Shown here piece after piece: positions 1 through 5,906 of a stretch of 7,632 nucleotides of DNA. The notes beneath the pieces were generated by a model, which was not told the DNA's origin, did no database searches, and was given only the letters and a program-made list of their open reading frames with translations. The translations under genes were made by a program, and so were the position numbers. Source of the DNA: an uncultured Actinomycetes bacterium (GTDB lineage Bacteria > Actinomycetota > Thermoleophilia > Gaiellales > F1-60-MAGs149); NCBI GenBank assembly GCA_903873565.1, contig CAIQOY010000102.1, forward strand, positions 1 through 7,632. Direction: 5' to 3'. Each line of letters starts with the position of its first letter. The stretch's first letter is position 1.

Positions 1-207
1 CGAGCCGATCATCACGAGGTTCATCAGCGAGCGGTCGCGCTTCGAGAGCGCGGAGCGGCCCCAGCCGGCGCCCCAGCAGTACTCGGTCACGAGCCGCTGG
101 AAGTCCTGCGAGAACTCGTCGGCGTTCGCGAGCGAGCGCTCCACGTACGCCTCGCCGAGGACCTCCTTGCGGATCCTCAGGCCGGTCTCGAACAGCTCGT
201 CGCTCAT
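1..207 (-). CDS. pcaC: 4-carboxymuconolactone decarboxylase family protein (N-terminal part, runs off left edge)
   Basis: Sixty-nine residues are visible, starting at an ATG (complement of 205-207). A good AAGGAG ribosome site (complement of 215-220) lies 7 bases upstream. The N-terminus has the typical PcaC pattern: a short lead, then GLRIRKEVLG (9-18), ERSLANADEFSQDFQ (23-37) and a Trp/Gly-rich stretch YCWGAGWGR (43-51), followed by a basic segment entering the next helix. In the family this enzyme decarboxylates gamma-carboxymuconolactone to 3-oxoadipate enol-lactone in protocatechuate catabolism. It is cytosolic and usually 120-130 residues long. The remaining half, which carries most of the family's conserved catalytic residues, lies outside the window. 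It is transcribed away from the catabolic operon on its right and shares the 208-330 intergenic region with it. Members of this family also serve other pathways, so the exact substrate is not proven here. Confidence 0.82.
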   Translation of the reverse strand, partial: MSDELFETGLRIRKEVLGEAYVERSLANADEFSQDFQRLVTEYCWGAGWGRSALSKRDRSLMNLVMIGS

Positions 208-251
208 GGGGTCGCTCCTTCGCGTGCGGACGGCGCCAGCCTAGCCGCGCC

Positions 252-288
252 TCAACCGGCGCCGCGCCCCCCGCGATACGCCGGTTGA
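252..288. repeat. Perfect 10-base inverted repeat, candidate operator
   Basis: The left arm TCAACCGGCG (252-261) and right arm CGCCGGTTGA (279-288) are exact reverse complements separated by 17 bases. The pairing does not extend beyond the arms on either side. The right arm ends 4 bases before the candidate -35 element of the rightward operon. That position is where an activator or repressor of a divergent catabolic locus would bind. IclR-family regulators of protocatechuate genes (PcaU/PcaR) are known to use 10-base repeats, but no regulator gene is in the window. It could instead fold as a 10-pair hairpin in the leftward transcript leader. Confidence 0.5.
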
Positions 289-292
289 ACAT

Positions 293-322
293 TTGCCCCC
301 CGTAGGTTTCTCCGAATAGGAT
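293..322 (+). promoter_or_regulatory. Candidate promoter for the catabolic operon, possibly leaderless
   Basis: TTGCCC (293-298) and TAGGAT (317-322) are separated by 18 bases and resemble actinobacterial sigma-70-type -35 and -10 boxes. Transcription from this -10 would begin at about 329-331, at or next to the ATG at 331, giving a leaderless or nearly leaderless message. Consistent with that, there is no strong Shine-Dalgarno sequence before the ATG; the only purine-rich bases (AGGA, 318-321) are part of the proposed -10. This is a visual motif match only. Confidence 0.35.
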
Positions 323-330
323 CCCGACCC

Positions 331-1497
331 ATGGCGATGACCGAGGCGCAGGAGCGCGAAGCGATGATCCGGGAGGGCGTGGCCGCCCTCTGCAGCGAGT
401 TCCCCGGCGAGTACTGGCGCGAGCTGGACCGCGAGCAGGCGTACCCGACCGCGTTCGTGAAGCGGCTGTCCGACGACGGCTGGCTCGGGGCCCTGATCCC
501 GGAGGAGTACGGCGGCGGCGGCCTCTCGGAGTCGGACGCGGCGATCATCCTCGAGGAGATCAACCACTCGGGCTGCAACGCCGGCGCCTGCCACGCCCAG
601 ATGTACATCATGGGCACCGTCCTGCGCCACGGCTCGGACGAGCAGAAGCAGGCCTACCTGCCCGGGATCGCCTCCGGCGAGATCCGCCTGCAGGCCTTCG
701 GCGTGACGGAGCCCGATGCGGGCTCGAACTCGCTGGCGATCCGCACCCGCGCGGTCCGCCAGGACGACGGCTCGTGGGTCGTCGACGGCCAGAAGATCTG
801 GACCAGCCGCTTCTTCCACTCGGACATGATGCTGCTGCTCGCGCGCACCTCCGAGCCGACCGAGGACAAGCCCAAGTGGTGGGGCCTGTCGACCTTCCTG
901 GTCGACCTGCGCGAGGCGGGCGACGCGATCGACGCGCGCCCGATCCGCACGATGATGAACCACGCCACGACCGAGGTCTTCATCAAGGGCCTCAGGCTGC
1001 CCGCCGACGCGCTCGTCGGCGAGGAGGGCATGGGCTTCAAGTACATCCTCGACGGCATGAACGCCGAGCGCATCCTGATCGCCGCCGAGTGCATCGGCGA
1101 CGGCCGCTGGTTCATCGAGAAGGCCGCCGCCTACGCCACCGAGCGCGAGGTCTTCGGCCGGCCGATCGGCGCCAACCAGGGCGTCCAGTTCCCGATCGCG
1201 CGCGCCTACGCCGCCGTCGAGGCGGCCGACCTGATGCGCCGCCGCGCCTCCGAGCTGTTCGAGGCCGGCGAGCCCTGCGGCGCCGAGGGCAACATGGCCA
1301 AGCTGCTCGCCTCGGAGGCCTCCTGGCAGGCCGCCAACGCCTGCCTCGACGCGCACGGCGGCTTCGGCTTCGCCGAGGAGTACGACGTGGAGCGCAAGTT
1401 CCGCGAGACGCGCCTGTACATGACGGCGCCGATCAACAACAACCTGGTGCTGGCCTTCCTGGGCCAGCACGTGCTGAAGATGCCGCGCTCGTACTAG
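331..1497 (+). CDS. Acyl-CoA dehydrogenase family protein
   Basis: A 388-residue flavoprotein of normal family length (about 380-400). It is expected to oxidise an acyl-CoA to the 2,3-enoyl-CoA using FAD and pass electrons to ETF. Visible family features are the signature FGVTEPDAGSNS (123-134), GQKIWTSRFF (153-162) in the middle beta domain, the FAD/dimer motif FGRPIGANQGVQF (275-287) and HGGFGFAEEYDVERKFRE (342-359). The C-terminal Glu used by medium-chain-type enzymes (YEGT context) is absent; the matching stretch reads YMTAPINNN (363-371). Glu246 in MNAERILIA instead sits where isovaleryl- and long-chain-type enzymes keep their catalytic base. The start is the first in-frame ATG; a second ATG at 337 is possible. 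It is the first gene of the rightward operon and is followed by a 35-base gap. The acyl substrate cannot be read from the sequence; a short or branched acid is my inference. Confidence 0.9.
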   Translation: MAMTEAQEREAMIREGVAALCSEFPGEYWRELDREQAYPTAFVKRLSDDGWLGALIPEEYGGGGLSESDAAIILEEINHSGCNAGACHAQMYIMGTVLRHGSDEQKQAYLPGIASGEIRLQAFGVTEPDAGSNSLAIRTRAVRQDDGSWVVDGQKIWTSRFFHSDMMLLLARTSEPTEDKPKWWGLSTFLVDLREAGDAIDARPIRTMMNHATTEVFIKGLRLPADALVGEEGMGFKYILDGMNAERILIAAECIGDGRWFIEKAAAYATEREVFGRPIGANQGVQFPIARAYAAVEAADLMRRRASELFEAGEPCGAEGNMAKLLASEASWQAANACLDAHGGFGFAEEYDVERKFRETRLYMTAPINNNLVLAFLGQHVLKMPRSY

Positions 1498-1532
1498 GCT
1501 CGCGGCGGACCCCCGGACGGAGGAGAGGACCC

Positions 1533-2369
1533 ATGTCCCACGTGGAGATCGACGGCGTCAAGATCTGGTACGACGTCCACGGCGACGGCGAGCAGCACCT
1601 GCTGCAGATCGGCGGCGCGGGCTTCGCCCACGAGAACTTCGGCTTCGTCACGCACCTGATGACGCCGCACTTCAAGGTCATCGAGATGGACCTGCGCGGC
1701 TACGGCCTGTCGGACCGCCCCGAGCAGCACTACGACATGGACCTCTGGGCCGACGACCTCAAGGCCGTCCTCGACGACGCCGGCATCGCGAAGACCCACG
1801 TGCACGGCACCTCGATGGGCGGCATGGTCGCGCTGGCCTTCGCCGGCCGCCACCCGCAGTACATCGACCGCCTGATCCTCGACTGCCCGATGGCGAAGTC
1901 GGACTACATGGCCCGCGCCCACTGGGACGTCTGGGCGGCGCTCGCCGAGGCCCAGGGCATGGGCGGCCGCGGCCTCGCGCAGGAGATCGCCACGAAGTGC
2001 CTGAGCCGGACGTTCCTCGACACCCCCGCGGGCGAGGAGACGGTCGGCGTGATCCAGCAGGTCCTCGACCGCAACTGCTCGGTGCCCGTCTTCACCGGCG
2101 CCTGCGCCGCGATGCGCGACATGGACCTGCGCCCGTACGCCGCCGAGGTGACGGCGCCCACGCTCGTGATGGTCGGCTCGGAGGACTGCCTGACCCCGAT
2201 CGACGCGGGCCCCGACGGCGCCGGCGCGCGCTGGATCCACGAGCACATCAAGGACTCGGAGATGTACATCGTGGAGGGCTCCGGCCACACGAACCTGATG
2301 GAGGAGCCCGAGCTCTCCGCGGACATCGTGATCCGGTTCCTCCAGGGCGAGCGCGTCCACAACGCCTAG
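1533..2369 (+). CDS. Alpha/beta hydrolase, 3-oxoadipate enol-lactonase-like
   Basis: A 278-residue alpha/beta hydrolase with the complete catalytic set: nucleophile elbow HGTSMGG (91-97) with Ser94, acid Asp218 in VGSEDCLTP (214-222), and His252 in EGSGHTNLMEEP (248-259). The oxyanion-hole region is IGGAGF (26-31), and EMDLRGYGLSDRP (51-63) is the usual strand-4 loop. The overall pattern resembles PcaD enol-lactonases and related C-C or ester hydrolases. The cap domain spans roughly 120-195. There is no signal peptide, so it is cytosolic. The start is fixed by the strong ribosome site GGAGGAG (1519-1525), 7 bases before the ATG. Lying near a divergent pcaC-type gene, it may open a lactone. 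Hydrolysis of an amide or enol-amide ring-cleavage product is an alternative, given the formamidase downstream. The substrate is inferred only. Confidence 0.88.
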   Translation: MSHVEIDGVKIWYDVHGDGEQHLLQIGGAGFAHENFGFVTHLMTPHFKVIEMDLRGYGLSDRPEQHYDMDLWADDLKAVLDDAGIAKTHVHGTSMGGMVALAFAGRHPQYIDRLILDCPMAKSDYMARAHWDVWAALAEAQGMGGRGLAQEIATKCLSRTFLDTPAGEETVGVIQQVLDRNCSVPVFTGACAAMRDMDLRPYAAEVTAPTLVMVGSEDCLTPIDAGPDGAGARWIHEHIKDSEMYIVEGSGHTNLMEEPELSADIVIRFLQGERVHNA

Positions 2370-2392
2370 GCGCCCGGACCGGCCCCGCCCCC

Positions 2393-3391
2393 ATGGACGT
2401 CGTCAACCTCGGCCGCACGGGCCTGCGCGTCTCGCGCGCCTGCCTCGGCACGATGACCTTCGGCCGCCAGGCCGACGAGGCGGAGGCGACCCGCATCGTC
2501 GAGCGGGCGCTGGCCGCCGGGGTCACGTTCATCGACACGGCGGACGCCTACCCGATCCCCCCGGACCCGGAGACCAACGGCCAGACCGAGGAGATCCTCG
2601 GCCGCATCCTCGAGGGGCGCCGCGACCACGTGGTGCTGGCCACGAAGTGCCACTTCCCGATGGGGCCGGCGCCGCACCAGCGCGGCAACGGGCGGCTGCA
2701 CGTCCGCCGCTCCGTGGAGGCCAGCCTCCGGCGGCTGCGGACCGACCGGATCGACCTCTTCCAGGTCCACCAGATGGACCCCCACACGCCGGTCGAGGAG
2801 ACCCTCGACGTGCTCGAGGACCTGCGCCGCGAGGGCAAGATCCTCTACGGGGGCTCCTGCAACTTCTCGCCCGTGGCGACCGCCGAGGCGCAGATCGCCG
2901 CCGCCCGCCTCGGCGTCGAGGGCTTCGCCTGCCTGCAGCCCCGCTACAACCTGCTGCACCGCCACTGCGAGCACGCGACCTTCCCGATCGCGGAGGCCGA
3001 GGGCCTCGGGGTGATCCCGTACAACCCGCTGGCCGGCGGCTTTCTGACCGCCAAGCACCGCGGCCGCCGGCCCGAGGAGGAGCCGCCCGCGGGCCGCTTC
3101 TCCCTGCCCGGCATGAGCGGCACCACCTACCGCACGCGCTACTGGAACGACGCCATGTTCGCGAAGGCGGAGCGGATCTTCGCGCTCTGCGACGCGGCCG
3201 GCCTCGCCCCCGCCCGGGTCGCCGTCGGCTGGGTGCTGGCCCAGCCCGCGGTGACGGCGCCGATCCTCGGCGCGTCGCGGGCCGACCAGCTCGACGACGT
3301 CCTGCCGGCCTTCGACGAGCCCCTGCCCGACGACCTCCTCGCGGCGCTCGACGAGGCGACCCGCGACGACACGCTGGAGTGGCGCCAGTGA
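2393..3391 (+). CDS. Aldo/keto reductase
   Basis: A 332-residue NAD(P)H-dependent aldo/keto reductase with a (beta/alpha)8 barrel. The full catalytic tetrad is visible: Asp48 and Tyr53 in FIDTADAY (46-53), Lys85 in LATKCHF (82-88) and His126 in DLFQVHQMDP (121-130). The N-terminus NLGRTGLRVSRACLGTMTFG (5-24) is typical of the YajO/Tas-like subgroup, and PILGASRADQL (290-300) is the nucleotide-phosphate binding segment. Family members reduce aldehydes or ketones, or oxidise the alcohols. Length is normal. The ATG lies 23 bases after the hydrolase stop, with only a poor ribosome site (GGACCGG, 2376-2382), so translation may rely on coupling. Its stop overlaps the next start (GTGA). It probably interconverts an aldehyde or keto intermediate of the operon's pathway; this is inferred from position. 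Confidence 0.92.
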   Translation: MDVVNLGRTGLRVSRACLGTMTFGRQADEAEATRIVERALAAGVTFIDTADAYPIPPDPETNGQTEEILGRILEGRRDHVVLATKCHFPMGPAPHQRGNGRLHVRRSVEASLRRLRTDRIDLFQVHQMDPHTPVEETLDVLEDLRREGKILYGGSCNFSPVATAEAQIAAARLGVEGFACLQPRYNLLHRHCEHATFPIAEAEGLGVIPYNPLAGGFLTAKHRGRRPEEEPPAGRFSLPGMSGTTYRTRYWNDAMFAKAERIFALCDAAGLAPARVAVGWVLAQPAVTAPILGASRADQLDDVLPAFDEPLPDDLLAALDEATRDDTLEWRQ

Positions 3392-3840
3392 GCGATCCCG
3401 ACGCCGCCGACCTGATCGCGGAGATCCTCGAGGAGCTCGGCGAGGACCTCGAGGTGCAGCGCGTGACCGTGCGCCTGCGGGCCGAGGACGCGGTCTTCCC
3501 GATCGCCTACGAGTGGCTCGGCGCGGGCGCGGCCTCGATCCGCGCGACGCCGCAGGTCGACATGGCCGCGCAGCCCGTCGTGCTGGCGATGCAGGCGGGC
3601 GCCGAGCAGGTCGCCCAGGACGACTGCGCGAGCGCCACCGACGACCCGGGCTTCCAGGAGATGCTGCGGCTGTTCGGCGGCATGCGGGCGCAGATCGTGA
3701 CCGCCGTCCGCGACCGCTCGGGCGAGATCGTCCTGCTCCTGTCCGTCCACGACCTGGTCGCGCCCCGCACCTGGTCCGACATCGAGCGGCGCTGGTGCCG
3801 CCACGCGGCCGACCGGATCTGGCAGCTCGAGACGTCCTGA
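3388..3840 (+). CDS. Small stand-alone GAF-domain protein
   Basis: A 150-residue protein starting at a GTG that overlaps the reductase stop by 4 bases (GTGA), with GGAG (3376-3379) 8 bases upstream. Residues 1-25 form an acidic helix. Residues about 26-148 look like one GAF domain: an early strand, FPIAYEWLGAGAASI (37-51), a variable middle with VAQDDCASATDDPGF (75-89), then the typical GAF ending AQIVTAVRDRSGEIVLLLSV (101-120) and a final helix with TWSDIERRW (128-136). No DNA-binding, kinase, cyclase or membrane part is present, so it would act as a free small-molecule sensor or binding protein. Its place inside a catabolic operon directly before the amidase suggests it binds a pathway compound or modulates an enzyme or regulator. 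The GAF assignment is by pattern recognition. Cys80 and Cys137 are present, but I see no clear metal or haem motif. Confidence 0.75.
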   Translation: MSDPDAADLIAEILEELGEDLEVQRVTVRLRAEDAVFPIAYEWLGAGAASIRATPQVDMAAQPVVLAMQAGAEQVAQDDCASATDDPGFQEMLRLFGGMRAQIVTAVRDRSGEIVLLLSVHDLVAPRTWSDIERRWCRHAADRIWQLETS

Positions 3841-4946
3841 TGGCCGAGCACCGCCTCGACCCGCCGGTGCGCCGGCCCCTCGCCGAGCTGCCCGACACGG
3901 GCCACAACCGCTGGCACCCCGACCTCGAGCCCGCGCTCGTCGTGCAGCCGGGCGACGAGATCGTCGTCGACTGCCGCGACGGCCTCGACGGGCAGGTCGT
4001 GCCCACCACGGTCGACCAGGACCTGCCGCTGATGGACTTCGGGCGCAACCACCCGATGACCGGCCCGATCTTCGTGGAGGGCGCCGAGCCCGGCGACGTC
4101 CTGCAGGTCGACATCCTCGAGGTGCGCACCGACACGTTCGGCTCGACGCCGGTGATCCCCGGCTTCGGGCTGCTCGCCGACCGCTTCCCCGATCCCTTCC
4201 TCGTCACCTGGGGCCTGCACGACGGCCTCGCCACGAGCGGCCGCATGCCCGGCGTGGCGGTCCCCGAGGACGCCTTCGTCGGCGTGATCGGCGTCGCCCC
4301 GTCGGCCGAGCGGCTCGCCGCCTGGACCGCGCGCGAGGCCGCCGTCGGCGAGGCCGCGCTGCCGCCGTCGGCCGACGGCGCCGCGCCGCTCCACGAGCCC
4401 TACGCCTCGACGGGCGCGCGCACGATCCCGCCGCGCGAGCTCGGCGGCAACCTCGACGTGATGCAGGTGCGCACGGGCGCGAGCGTCTTCTTCCCGGTCG
4501 ACGTGCCGGGCGCGCTCCTGTCCCTCGGCGACATCCACTTCAGCCAGGGCGACGGCGAGGTCTGCGGCACCGCGATCGAGTGCCACGGCCAGGCCCGCAT
4601 CCGCGTGACCCCGCTGCGCGAGGTGCGCCACCGGCCGACCACGCCGCTGGTCGAGTCGACGGAGCCCGCGTTCCGGGCCCGCCGCCACGTCACCACGACG
4701 GGCCTGCCGATCGACGGCGAGGGCGTCGTGCACCCGATGGACCTGACCCTCTGCGCGCGCAACGCGATCGCGCAGATGATCCGCTGGCTCGGCGACGAGG
4801 CCGGGCTCAGCCCCGAGCAGGCGTACGTGCTCTGCTCGGTCGCCGTCGACCTCAGGATCTCGGAGGTCGTCGACATCCCCCACCCCGTCGTGTCGGCCCT
4901 GTGCCCGCTCGACGTCTTCACCGAGATCCGACCGCAGCGCGGCTAG
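3840..4946 (+). CDS. Acetamidase/formamidase family protein
   Basis: A 368-residue amidase of the FmdA/AmdA family, which hydrolyses short amides such as formamide or acetamide to ammonia and the acid. Family landmarks appear in order: HNRWHPDLEPALVVQPGDEI (22-41), MTGPIFVEGAEPGDVLQVDI (73-92), MPGVAVPEDAFVGVIGVAPS (136-155), the conserved GGNLDV (202-207), and GDIHFSQGDGEVCGTAIEC (230-248) containing the conserved His233 and acidic residues. Length lies within the family range (about 300-410). It is cytosolic, with no signal peptide. The ATG overlaps the GAF gene stop by one base (TGATG), which together with the weak ribosome site points to translational coupling. Its presence implies that the pathway produces an amide, which may be formamide or a larger formyl or acyl amide, with nitrogen released as ammonia. 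The true substrate is not readable from the sequence. Confidence 0.93.
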   Translation: MAEHRLDPPVRRPLAELPDTGHNRWHPDLEPALVVQPGDEIVVDCRDGLDGQVVPTTVDQDLPLMDFGRNHPMTGPIFVEGAEPGDVLQVDILEVRTDTFGSTPVIPGFGLLADRFPDPFLVTWGLHDGLATSGRMPGVAVPEDAFVGVIGVAPSAERLAAWTAREAAVGEAALPPSADGAAPLHEPYASTGARTIPPRELGGNLDVMQVRTGASVFFPVDVPGALLSLGDIHFSQGDGEVCGTAIECHGQARIRVTPLREVRHRPTTPLVESTEPAFRARRHVTTTGLPIDGEGVVHPMDLTLCARNAIAQMIRWLGDEAGLSPEQAYVLCSVAVDLRISEVVDIPHPVVSALCPLDVFTEIRPQRG

Positions 4947-4991
4947 CCGCGATACACACACGAGCACGAGAGACCAGGAGGTCACACCAAC

Positions 4992-5507
4992 ATGGGCGTC
5001 GTCAAGGGCTGGGAAGGCCGCTTCTACGAGGACTTCGAGATCGGTGACGTGTACCGCAGCCGGCTCGGCCGCACGGTCACCGAGACCGACAACATCTGGT
5101 TCACGAACCTGACCCTGAACACGAACCAGGTCCACTTCAACAACCCCTTCGGCGAGGCCTCGCCGTTCGGGAAGGTGCTGGTCAACTCCGCCTTCACCGT
5201 GGCCCTGGTCACGGGCCTGTCGGTGACGGACGTCTCCGAGAACGCGATGGCGAACCTGGCCTGGGACGACATCCGCCTCCCGAACCCCGTCTTCGTCGGC
5301 GACACCATCTGGTGCGAGTCCGAGGTGCTGGAGAAGCGCGAGTCGGAGAGCCGCCCCTACGTGGGCATCGTCGGCATCCGCACGCGCGGCATCAACCAGC
5401 GCAAGGAGGTCATCTGCGAGTTCCGGCGCAAGATGATGGTCTACCGCCGCGAGGGCTCGAAGTCGCCCGACGTCTTCCCCGTCACGGACGCGGAGTGGAA
5501 GGTCTGA
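4992..5507 (+). CDS. MaoC family dehydratase (enoyl-CoA hydratase, mesaconyl-/itaconyl-CoA hydratase-like)
   Basis: A 171-residue single-hotdog protein of the MaoC family, which adds water to an enoyl-CoA. The N-terminus GRFYEDFEIGDVYRSRLGRT (9-28) is typical. The active-site segment NTNQVHFNNPFGEASPFG (43-60) carries His48, with Asn43 where R-specific hydratases usually have Asp. LVNSAFTVALVTGLS (63-77), LAWDDIRLPNPVFVGDTIW (89-107) and GIRTRGINQRKEVICEFRRK (128-147) follow the pattern of actinobacterial proteins annotated as mesaconyl- or itaconyl-CoA hydratases. The start is set by AGGAGG (4976-4981), 10 bases upstream. The 45-base gap before it is the largest in the operon after the first genes; it holds a CA/GA-rich stretch but no hairpin. 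With the upstream acyl-CoA dehydrogenase it would form a dehydrogenation-hydration pair. Its stop overlaps the next gene (TGATG). Confidence 0.9.
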   Translation: MGVVKGWEGRFYEDFEIGDVYRSRLGRTVTETDNIWFTNLTLNTNQVHFNNPFGEASPFGKVLVNSAFTVALVTGLSVTDVSENAMANLAWDDIRLPNPVFVGDTIWCESEVLEKRESESRPYVGIVGIRTRGINQRKEVICEFRRKMMVYRREGSKSPDVFPVTDAEWKV

Positions 5508-5902
5508 TGGGCATGGGCCACGACCGCCAGCACCTGTCGACGGCGCCCGGCGCCTACTTCGACGCCGTCGACCGCAGGGACATGGAGGGCACGCTGGCGT
5601 TCTTCGCGCCGGACGCGACCTTCACGATCCAGTCGGCCCACCTCACGTTCGAGGGCCACGACGGGCTGCGCCAGCTGTTCGAGAACTTCTTCGGCGACTA
5701 CTCCCACATCGAGCACAACATCACCAACATCGTCGTCGACGAGGCGGCGGGGAAGGTGTCGACGGAGCAGTCGTGCCCGCACGTCAAGAACGACGGCTCG
5801 CTCGACCACGTGATCACCTGCAACTTCTTCACGCTGAACGACGACGGGCTGTTCACCCGCGTGATCGTCTGGATCGACGGCGTCTCGCCGCTGAGGGACT
5901 GA
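5507..5902 (+). CDS. SnoaL-like / NTF2-fold protein
   Basis: A 131-residue protein with the look of a SnoaL-like domain: an N-terminal helix pair APGAYFDAVDRRDMEGTLAFF (13-33, key residues Tyr17, Asp22, Asp25), then the DATF strand (36-39), FEGHDGLRQLFENFF (48-62), and C-terminal strands with HVITCNFFTLNDDGLFTRV (101-119) and WIDG (122-125). The fold is a cone-shaped alpha+beta barrel used by isomerases, dehydratases, cyclases and many binding proteins. Single-domain members are normally 110-150 residues. The ATG at 5507 overlaps the MaoC stop by one base. A second ATG at 5513 is possible, since GGAAGG (5497-5502) is better spaced for it. The protein has no signal peptide or membrane segment. 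Its reaction is unknown; operon position suggests a small pathway enzyme such as an isomerase or lactone/ring-acting enzyme, which is inference. Confidence 0.85.
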   Translation: MGMGHDRQHLSTAPGAYFDAVDRRDMEGTLAFFAPDATFTIQSAHLTFEGHDGLRQLFENFFGDYSHIEHNITNIVVDEAAGKVSTEQSCPHVKNDGSLDHVITCNFFTLNDDGLFTRVIVWIDGVSPLRD

Positions 5903-5906
5903 CGCG

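Larger units (their letters stand above)
208..330. promoter_or_regulatory. Divergent intergenic regulatory region between pcaC and the rightward operon
   Basis: These 123 bases separate two genes transcribed away from each other, so promoters for both directions should lie here. The section from about 285 to 325 is visibly richer in A/T than the coding sequence around it. The region contains a perfect 10-base inverted repeat and a plausible rightward promoter, listed separately. For the leftward gene, TAGGCT (complement of 238-243) could serve as a -10 box, but I see no matching -35 element at normal spacing. No small ORF with coding character is seen. Confidence 0.7.

Noticed and set aside
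774..1532. Upstream in-frame extension of the alpha/beta hydrolase
   Set aside because: The extension is Arg/Gly-rich antiphase translation of the acyl-CoA dehydrogenase. The real start at 1533 has a strong ribosome site and begins at the normal family N-terminus.
1997..2392. Upstream extension of the aldo/keto reductase frame
   Set aside because: It reads out of frame through the hydrolase gene with low-complexity residues; the family N-terminus begins at the ATG at 2393.
2647..3387. Upstream extension of the GAF protein frame, which would give a reductase-overlapping protein of nearly 400 residues
   Set aside because: The extension is Pro/Arg/Ala-rich shadow sequence of the reductase. The GTG at 3388 with GGAG upstream gives a compact protein starting just before the GAF domain.
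2366..4246. Long minus-strand open frame (about 620 codons) opposite the reductase and GAF genes
   Set aside because: It has the same GC-driven shadow character, with Arg/Ser/Pro-rich and Gly/Val-rich low-complexity translation, and it overlaps genes with intact catalytic motifs.
4947..4991. Possible terminator or internal promoter between the formamidase and MaoC genes
   Set aside because: The 45 bases contain a CA/GA-rich run and a ribosome site but no inverted repeat, no T-run and no convincing -35/-10 pair, so I treat it as ordinary operon spacing.
3507..5135. Very long open frame on the minus strand (about 540 codons) opposite the GAF, formamidase and MaoC genes
   Set aside because: It is a by-product of extreme GC at third codon positions. 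Its translation is low-complexity and rich in Arg, Val, Asp and Ala, it crosses three well-recognised plus-strand genes, and it shows no family motif.
5312..5506. Upstream extension of the SnoaL-like frame into the MaoC gene
   Set aside because: The added residues are a shadow of the MaoC frame; the TGATG overlap start at 5507 fits a single-domain protein of normal length.
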